DNA of 10,059 bases, taken from Nanobdellota archaeon. GTDB taxonomy: Archaea; Nanobdellota; Nanobdellia; SCGC-AAA011-G17; VGLX01. Every line of letters begins with the position of its first letter. The first letter of the stretch is position 1. The stretch is taken from contig JAHIPG010000087.1 of assembly GCA_018894775.1 (NCBI GenBank), forward strand, positions 1 to 10,059, read 5' to 3'. Below the pieces are notes generated by a model. It ran no database searches, was not told the origin of the DNA, and was given only the letters and a program-made list of their open reading frames with translations. Shown here one piece after another: positions 5,439 to 10,059 of this stretch. Made by a program: the position numbers and the translations under genes.

Positions 5439-6628
5439 TGAATAATCTCATCATAAAATTTTATCAATCTTTCTGCATAATTATTTATCAAAAATTTTTC
5501 TCTTGCCTTGAAAACATTTTTTCTGAGTTCTTCATAATCGTATTTATCAATCACACTATGAATGTCATCAAGTTCCTCGTCTTTTACTGAGAAACCCGCC
5601 TTATATTTTTCTACCAACTTTTTCATATATTCTATACGATCACTGATAATAATAGGCAGACCTGCTTCGAGATAGGTAAATATTCTATTGCTACTTCCAA
5701 TTTTTAGGTACTCCTTTTGGAATTGATTCAGAAAGGCAGATGTATATAAATGTGATCCAAAATCATATTTTGCTATCTCCTGATGAACCTTATCAAACGG
5801 CACTGCTTTCTCCAAATGAAAATATTTTTCATTTTTGGTTAGATGAACAAGCTCTTTGAATACTAATGGGCTGATTTTATATGGAACATATATATGAAAA
5901 TGAATTTTCTGTTTTGCTAACTTTTTTATCATATACCTAGTATAATGTGAAGATTGCCCTGAACCCATACTTATCAAATGGTACTCACCATCTTCAGAGG
6001 AAAGTTTTTTAATATTTCCTTCTACAAAAAATTCTCTGTTGCAGCAGTCCAAAAATTGTAAAGTTGGATTTTTTATTTTATATCCATATTTTTTATAATA
6101 ATTTATTTCTATTTCTGGTGGACCTCTATGGATTATACCTGAAGCATGCTCAAGGCAGTATTTATCCCTTACTTTTTCCATTTTTGATAGGTTCTCAATA
6201 CCTTTTGATGGCGAACCATTATGTAAATCTATAATTACTGGAGATTTTGTATTTTTCATAACTTGCTGTGTCAGTTCGTATGTGCCAACACAGTTAAACA
6301 CATCCGCATTGATTTGTTTTAAAATTTTTGGTAATCTTGCGGTATCACTCATTCGTCCTATCCGAGAAATTATATGACGATTAAAGGTATCCTTTATTAG
6401 ATTCGCTACTACTGAATTCCCATGAATCTGGGTTAGCCCAATCTTCTGTAGGTCTAATGGCAACCAGCATATAATCTCGTCAAACACTTCCTTAAATTTT
6501 CCAAGCATGGTTTCATCAAACGTTCTGCAAAGAAGAATTAATCTATATTTATTGGTTCGTTTCAACGCCCATGCTTGATTATACATTCTTGCGTAAGCTT
6601 CCTCTCGAACAAACACTACGGTTTTCAT
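5426..6628 (-). CDS. Putative GT-B glycosyltransferase (GT4-like, divergent)
   Basis: A 400-residue protein with a two-lobed GT-B appearance. The N-terminal half begins KTVVFVREEAYARMYNQAWAL and later has a VIIDLHNG strand-turn (131-138). The C-terminal half has HLISMGSG (217-224) opening the donor domain, FHIYVPY (244-250), and SSNRIFTYLEAGLPIIISD (312-330), which corresponds to the nucleotide-sugar-binding 'E-A-x-G-x-P-V-I' region of GT4-type enzymes. Glu321 is the likely ribose/phosphate-contacting residue; the classical second glutamate of an E-x7-E motif seven residues earlier is absent (residue 313 is Ser). No signal peptide or membrane span is visible, so it probably acts in the cytoplasm. 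It is last in the leftward operon, overlaps the AsnB-like gene by ATGA, and has AGGAG nine bases before its start. Donor, acceptor and exact family are unknown. Confidence 0.7.
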   Translation of the reverse strand: MKTVVFVREEAYARMYNQAWALKRTNKYRLILLCRTFDETMLGKFKEVFDEIICWLPLDLQKIGLTQIHGNSVVANLIKDTFNRHIISRIGRMSDTARLPKILKQINADVFNCVGTYELTQQVMKNTKSPVIIDLHNGSPSKGIENLSKMEKVRDKYCLEHASGIIHRGPPEIEINYYKKYGYKIKNPTLQFLDCCNREFFVEGNIKKLSSEDGEYHLISMGSGQSSHYTRYMIKKLAKQKIHFHIYVPYKISPLVFKELVHLTKNEKYFHLEKAVPFDKVHQEIAKYDFGSHLYTSAFLNQFQKEYLKIGSSNRIFTYLEAGLPIIISDRIEYMKKLVEKYKAGFSVKDEELDDIHSVIDKYDYEELRKNVFKAREKFLINNYAERLIKFYDEIIQKDG

Positions 6629-8496
6629 TTCAAAGGTCTCCTGATATCGTCTCTTTCAATAAATGTTTTATTCCATCCTTCTATAGATACAAGCATTTGA
6701 ATCATATCTAAGAACTTTTTATCTTGATAACCCCATTTGAAGCTATGCTCTTTAAATTTTTGAGTGTATTTTAAAATCTGATGTTTATTTAAGTAATGCT
6801 CGGTATCGCGTTGAATAATAGAATAGTTGTTCAATATTTGTAATGCCACCTCACCAAACTCCCCGTTGAATATTCTAGCTATAGATGTTCTATCATCTTT
6901 TTTTCGGTTTATAATTTCAGGCGGCAATTTATTGCTAAACGCTCTTCTTTGAATATACTTTGACCTCAGTAGAGGAGGAGGAATTGACCTCGCAAAAGCA
7001 ATGTAGTTTTCGTCCAGATATGGGAACCCAATAAGCATCGACTGTGTAATCGACACGTTTTCCATATATGAAATCCATTTGCCTGGAGCAGCATGAGTAA
7101 GATACATTAAGAATAACTGACTGGAATGAGATTTTGGATATAATTTTAGTGCTGGGTAAATTATTTCTTTGTTTATATCATTCTTTGTTTCATCAAAACG
7201 AGATATAACATCCTTGTAAAGATAATTTACAGCAATTTTTTTTCCGATAAGATATCCTTGCGGGGTAGTCATGCAGGAAATCCCATCTAAATATTCTCGC
7301 ATTTTTATACTTTTAGTTCTGCCAAGTTTTGGCACAAATTCTCTGCTAAAAATCTCTGCAGTTTTTGTCAGCCAAAATGGTAACTTTCTAAACTTTAGTA
7401 GCGTGCTCTCATTTTTGCTCATAGAAATAGTAAGTACATCAGCGCACATTCCTGTAAATATTTTATTACCTTTTAGAAACGATGCTTTTTCAGCAAGCCT
7501 ATACATATGTGCGCCGTCAACACAGCTTTTATATTCGTTTCTCCATATAATTTTATAAAACATTTTAGCAACATCATTTGGTTCAATCGCAACCTCAGTA
7601 TGTTTCGTGCCAAAATAGTCCGAAACAATTCTTGCATTATGCACATCTATTTCAGTATCCAACTTATCCCCCCGATAGCAAGTTGTAAATGTTCTAATTG
7701 GTTCGTCACTAAATTCTGCCATTAAACTGCATATTACAGAGGAATCAAAGCCACCGAGATACAATCCGTTAACTTCCCCTATTCTCTTCCTGACAGACTC
7801 CTTTAAAAAATTGTATAGCATCTTTGAACAATATTCTTCGGTATTCTTTGCAATTCTAAATTTTGGCACCCAATACCGGCTAACTTTTGTTCTCCCAAAC
7901 TTATAAGTTAAAATATGTGCAGGTAATAATACATAGATATTTTTGAAGAATGTAAGGGAACCCAAGAAATTACCTAAAATCAGGTAATCTGAGGTTGACT
8001 TAAAATTGATTTCTTTTTTCTCACTTACAGTCAACAAAGATTTAATTTCAGATCCAAATAATATTCTTGTATCATCTAAAGTATAGTATAAAGGTCTAAC
8101 ACCAAATTTATCTCTTGCCAGCATGAGTTTACTTTTATTTGAATCCCATATTGCAAACACAAAATCACCATCTAAAAATTCACAACATCTCTCCCCATAC
8201 TCTTCATATGCATGAACGATGACTTCTTCGTTTAAGTCTGTTGAAAAACTATGTCCTCTTTTTTCTAGATTCTCTTTTAATTTATCATAGTTATAGATAT
8301 CTGCATCCGCCACCATTACAATATTTCCATCCTCATTCTGGATCAGCTCTCTGTTATCATAAAAATTTCTTTCTGCAAAACACGCGTTTTTATAAATACC
8401 TATAATCTCATTATCCCCTCTATAGAATATAATATCACTCATTTTTTTTATTAGTGATATATCCTCAAGACCTACAATTCCGCAAATGCCAGTCAT
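6625..8496 (-). CDS. Asparagine synthetase (AsnB)-family protein with altered glutaminase and synthetase sites
   Basis: A 623-residue protein with the AsnB architecture: an N-terminal Ntn glutamine amidotransferase type 2 domain (about 1-200) and an ATP-pyrophosphatase synthetase domain (about 220-600). Family landmarks include MTGICGIVG (1-9), ARDKFGVRPLYY (127-138), FGSEIKSLL (147-155), LGGFDSS (247-253) and FPYLDENYIAFA (491-502). Several key positions deviate by hand alignment: Cys2 is Thr, the NGE glutamine-binding motif is D64-A65-D66, the PP-loop has lost its first Ser, and SGEGxDE has become T348-G-M-C-A-D-V354. Lysine in RKKDD (531-535) is kept. The family makes asparagine or amidates other carboxylates, and in polysaccharide loci it can amidate uronic acids; activity here is doubtful or altered. 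The start is fixed by AGGTGAT three bases upstream. It lies 23 bases after the capsule-type gene and overlaps the next gene by four bases. Confidence 0.85.
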   Translation of the reverse strand: MTGICGIVGLEDISLIKKMSDIIFYRGDNEIIGIYKNACFAERNFYDNRELIQNEDGNIVMVADADIYNYDKLKENLEKRGHSFSTDLNEEVIVHAYEEYGERCCEFLDGDFVFAIWDSNKSKLMLARDKFGVRPLYYTLDDTRILFGSEIKSLLTVSEKKEINFKSTSDYLILGNFLGSLTFFKNIYVLLPAHILTYKFGRTKVSRYWVPKFRIAKNTEEYCSKMLYNFLKESVRKRIGEVNGLYLGGFDSSVICSLMAEFSDEPIRTFTTCYRGDKLDTEIDVHNARIVSDYFGTKHTEVAIEPNDVAKMFYKIIWRNEYKSCVDGAHMYRLAEKASFLKGNKIFTGMCADVLTISMSKNESTLLKFRKLPFWLTKTAEIFSREFVPKLGRTKSIKMREYLDGISCMTTPQGYLIGKKIAVNYLYKDVISRFDETKNDINKEIIYPALKLYPKSHSSQLFLMYLTHAAPGKWISYMENVSITQSMLIGFPYLDENYIAFARSIPPPLLRSKYIQRRAFSNKLPPEIINRKKDDRTSIARIFNGEFGEVALQILNNYSIIQRDTEHYLNKHQILKYTQKFKEHSFKWGYQDKKFLDMIQMLVSIEGWNKTFIERDDIRRPLK

Positions 8497-8499
8497 TGC

Positions 8500-8506
8500 A
8501 TCACCT
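8500..8506 (-). promoter_or_regulatory. Ribosome binding site fixing the AsnB-like start
   Basis: AGGTGAT on the minus strand ends three bases before ATG 8496 and is a perfect match to the 16S rRNA 3' end. It matters because it places Met-Thr, not Met-Cys, at the N-terminus, so the missing Cys nucleophile is not the result of a wrong start. Confidence 0.8.
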
Positions 8507-8519
8507 CTTCCTCTTTATT

Positions 8520-9938
8520 TTATAATATCTTGTAGTTCTCATAAGCCTTCGCATACGCATCCGCAATATTCTTGTAATCGTTTTCTGTATATATTAAATA
8601 ATCCAGTCCAAATTTTCCTTCCAATTTTATTGTGTTCTTGAACACCTTATAGATAAACTCCTTTCTTTTGTTTATGTCTATGCCATAGTTCGGATCACTC
8701 ATTACATTAAAGATAATATCTGGCAATTCTTTCAAATCCCTCACAACTATGCTTACTCCTTCCTTTGCATATATCTCATGTCCAAAGGTTATCATGGGCT
8801 TGTTCAGGATTACTGCTTCAAAACCGGTTGTAGAATTTATTGTAATGGTTGCAATTGCATTGTTTATCAGGTAATATGGGTTTGTGGTGGGTGGAATAAA
8901 TCTTATGTTCTGAATTTTGCTGAGTTGTTTTGCTCTTTTGTAATTCACATCACTTCCGCTCCAGTGAGGATGTGCTTTTACATAAAGTTTTGTTCCCTGT
9001 GGAAGACAATGGGATATCTGCTCTACAAGAGCATACTGGTCAACAAAAGGTTCTCTGTAGAGCATCTGAGCATCGATTAAATAATGCAGTGGAAAGAAGA
9101 AAAACTTCTCGTTTTTTTCCAATGGCTTGAACAATGACCTTACAAACGCTTTTCTGACAATGCTTTTTACATAATCTTTTACAAAAAACTTAGGATTCTC
9201 AAAACACGACTCAACCCGGTTTCTCTTTCTAAACTGTTTCCATTCTCTCATCTGCCTCATCTTTTTGAAAAATATTTTCGGTGTCACAGAAAGGTTGCTT
9301 GAAACCTCTTTTGACATATAAGGATATGAAATCTGCTGCTTGGATTCGTAATCCTTTTTTATCTGCTCACAATAACTGTCAATCTCGGCTTCATCATAAT
9401 TGTCTTGATTCCATTCTATTATGTTATAATCAGCATCAGCGAGTGTATGTGAGTTTGTGATTCTGCCTGGGAACAGGTTTATTGCTTTCACACCCGCTTT
9501 TTTTGTGGCAAGAAGAGGAACAGTTGCAGGAAGATCTGCAACCAAGGTTGTTGAGAAAACATCTGTTTTATTTCCATTGAAATATTTTTTCCAGAAAAGA
9601 ATGTGCTTTGTCGTGAGTTCAAAGACTTTTTCTTCCAATTCTTTATTATGAACATCCTTTATGCTTCTGCTGTAATGCTTCAACGCCCTTAAAGGGTGAC
9701 CAAACCATTTCTCAGCATCATCAATCTCCGACTCATTCAGTTTTCTTTTGAATATCCCATCATCATAGATATACTCAAACTTCACCTTTTTTTCATCCTT
9801 AATATATTTTTTTGCTTCTTTTACTCTGGAAACAATCCGGACATCCCAGTCATCAGGCAAATATTTTCCAATGCCATACTTGAATTCGCAATCCTCACCC
9901 ATTCTTCCTGTTCCGCCAAAGAATATAATATTTACCAT
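8520..9938 (-). CDS. Capsule polysaccharide biosynthesis protein (KpsS/Capsule_synth-like glycosyltransferase)
   Basis: A 472-residue protein. The C-terminal half carries the Capsule_synth (PF05159-like) signature: FFFFPLHYLIDAQ (279-291), DQYALVEQI (300-308), LPQGTKLYVKAHPHWSG (312-328) with the K-x-HP motif, a predicted NPYYLINNA segment (353-361), STTGFEAVILNKPMITFG (369-386) and HEIYAKEGV (387-395). In bacteria, relatives transfer Kdo or other sugars during capsule assembly. The N-terminal half starts MVNIIFFGGTGRMG (1-14) with a GT-B-type Rossmann strand and has DVFSTTLVAD near 126-135. No signal peptide or membrane segment is visible. An in-frame ATG at 9989 would add 17 basic residues overlapping the upstream gene; AGGTGAT at 9942-9948, three bases before ATG 9938, decides for the shorter form. 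It follows a membrane-protein gene by 28 bases. Its sugar substrate is unknown; Kdo is unlikely if the host is an archaeon. Confidence 0.8.
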   Translation of the reverse strand: MVNIIFFGGTGRMGEDCEFKYGIGKYLPDDWDVRIVSRVKEAKKYIKDEKKVKFEYIYDDGIFKRKLNESEIDDAEKWFGHPLRALKHYSRSIKDVHNKELEEKVFELTTKHILFWKKYFNGNKTDVFSTTLVADLPATVPLLATKKAGVKAINLFPGRITNSHTLADADYNIIEWNQDNYDEAEIDSYCEQIKKDYESKQQISYPYMSKEVSSNLSVTPKIFFKKMRQMREWKQFRKRNRVESCFENPKFFVKDYVKSIVRKAFVRSLFKPLEKNEKFFFFPLHYLIDAQMLYREPFVDQYALVEQISHCLPQGTKLYVKAHPHWSGSDVNYKRAKQLSKIQNIRFIPPTTNPYYLINNAIATITINSTTGFEAVILNKPMITFGHEIYAKEGVSIVVRDLKELPDIIFNVMSDPNYGIDINKRKEFIYKVFKNTIKLEGKFGLDYLIYTENDYKNIADAYAKAYENYKIL

Positions 9939-9941
9939 TGT

Positions 9942-9948
9942 ATCACCT
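9942..9948 (-). promoter_or_regulatory. Ribosome binding site fixing the KpsS-like start
   Basis: AGGTGAT on the minus strand lies three bases before ATG 9938, with the same sequence and spacing as for the AsnB-like gene. It selects codon 18 of the longest open frame as the true start. Confidence 0.8.
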
Positions 9949-9966
9949 AAACGTGTTTTTGATATT

Positions 9967-10059
9967 TTATGTTTTCTCCTCTCTTTCATACAATTTTTTA
10001 TATTTCAGATAGAAACTTACTATGAATAATGCTAGGTACAGAAAACTGAGAATCATCAG
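9967..10059 (-). CDS. C-terminus of a membrane protein (possible polysaccharide flippase or polymerase), partial
   Basis: Reading leftward from the window edge, 30 in-frame codons and a TAA (9967-9969) encode LMILSFLYLALFIVSFYL, a membrane-spanning segment, followed by the charged tail KYKKLYEREEKT. A terminal hydrophobic helix with a positively charged cytoplasmic tail is usual for Wzx-type flippases and O-antigen polymerases, which commonly sit beside genes like these. The fragment is too short to name the family. It is the next gene upstream in the leftward operon, 28 bases before the KpsS-like gene, and would be cotranscribed with it. That it is a real coding end is supported by the hydrophobic/basic composition and by the ribosome binding site placed just after its stop. 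Confidence 0.6.
   Translation of the reverse strand: MMILSFLYLALFIVSFYLKYKKLYEREEKT

Noticed and set aside
7271..7725. Two overlapping plus-strand open frames inside the AsnB-like gene
   Set aside because: They are antisense to a continuous 623-residue family member, and their low-complexity translations match nothing recognisable.
8778..9130. Cys-rich plus-strand open frames antisense to the KpsS-like gene
   Set aside because: They mirror the conserved KAHP and FPLHY regions of the real gene; the apparent cysteines are by-products of the other strand.
9939..9989. Longer 489-residue form of the KpsS-like protein from ATG 9989
   Set aside because: The extra 17 residues overlap the end of the upstream membrane-protein gene and are highly basic, while AGGTGAT sits exactly before ATG 9938.
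1..10059. CRISPR arrays, tRNA/rRNA genes, insertion sequences, attachment sites
   Set aside because: No regularly spaced repeats, transposase-like coding, terminal inverted repeats or tRNA-like folds were seen on reading either strand.

Overview
The window is a surface-polysaccharide (glycan) biosynthesis locus, most likely from an archaeon. The evidence for archaea is indirect. Most internal genes are preceded by a GGTGAT- or GGAG-type ribosome binding site, several of them AGGTGAT or GGTGAT three bases before ATG. The two genes that diverge from the one substantial intergenic gap instead have A-rich/TATA-like elements about 25 bases from their ATG and little or no Shine-Dalgarno sequence, as expected for leaderless archaeal mRNAs. 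The first ten residues of the partial rmlA (MKGLILAGGH) also look like the long form common in archaea. The DNA is AT-rich. A bacterium is not formally excluded.

Layout. At the left end, on the minus strand, rmlD (28-924) overlaps by four bases the first codons of rmlA, which runs off the window. A 110-base divergent control region (925-1034) separates these from a plus-strand operon: an RmlC-like cupin epimerase (1035-1511), a three-domain sugar C-methyltransferase (1549-2775), a small SAM methyltransferase (2777-3565), rmlB (3562-4527) and a family 2 glycosyltransferase (4524-5420). This operon converges, with only five bases between stop codons, on a minus-strand operon. In transcription order that operon holds the C-terminus of a membrane protein (9967-10059, partial), a KpsS/Capsule_synth-like protein (8520-9938), an asparagine-synthetase homologue (6625-8496) and a GT-B-type glycosyltransferase (5426-6628). 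There is no gene-free stretch longer than about 110 bases.

How it works together. RmlA and RmlB would make dTDP-4-keto-6-deoxyglucose. The RmlC-like epimerase, the C-methyltransferase and RmlD would turn it into a C-methylated 6-deoxyhexose. The second methyltransferase could O-methylate it, and the GT2 enzyme could transfer it or L-rhamnose. This gene set parallels the antibiotic L-noviose pathway (NovV, T, W, U, S plus an O-methyltransferase), so the locus may build a branched, methylated deoxysugar for a surface glycan. The right-hand operon supplies assembly functions: a probable membrane flippase or polymerase end, two putative glycosyltransferases, and an amidotransferase homologue whose glutaminase and synthetase sites are both strongly altered.

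The most interesting points are the predicted branched-sugar pathway, the degenerate AsnB with Thr in place of the Cys nucleophile, and a capsule-type KpsS-like protein in a probable archaeon.
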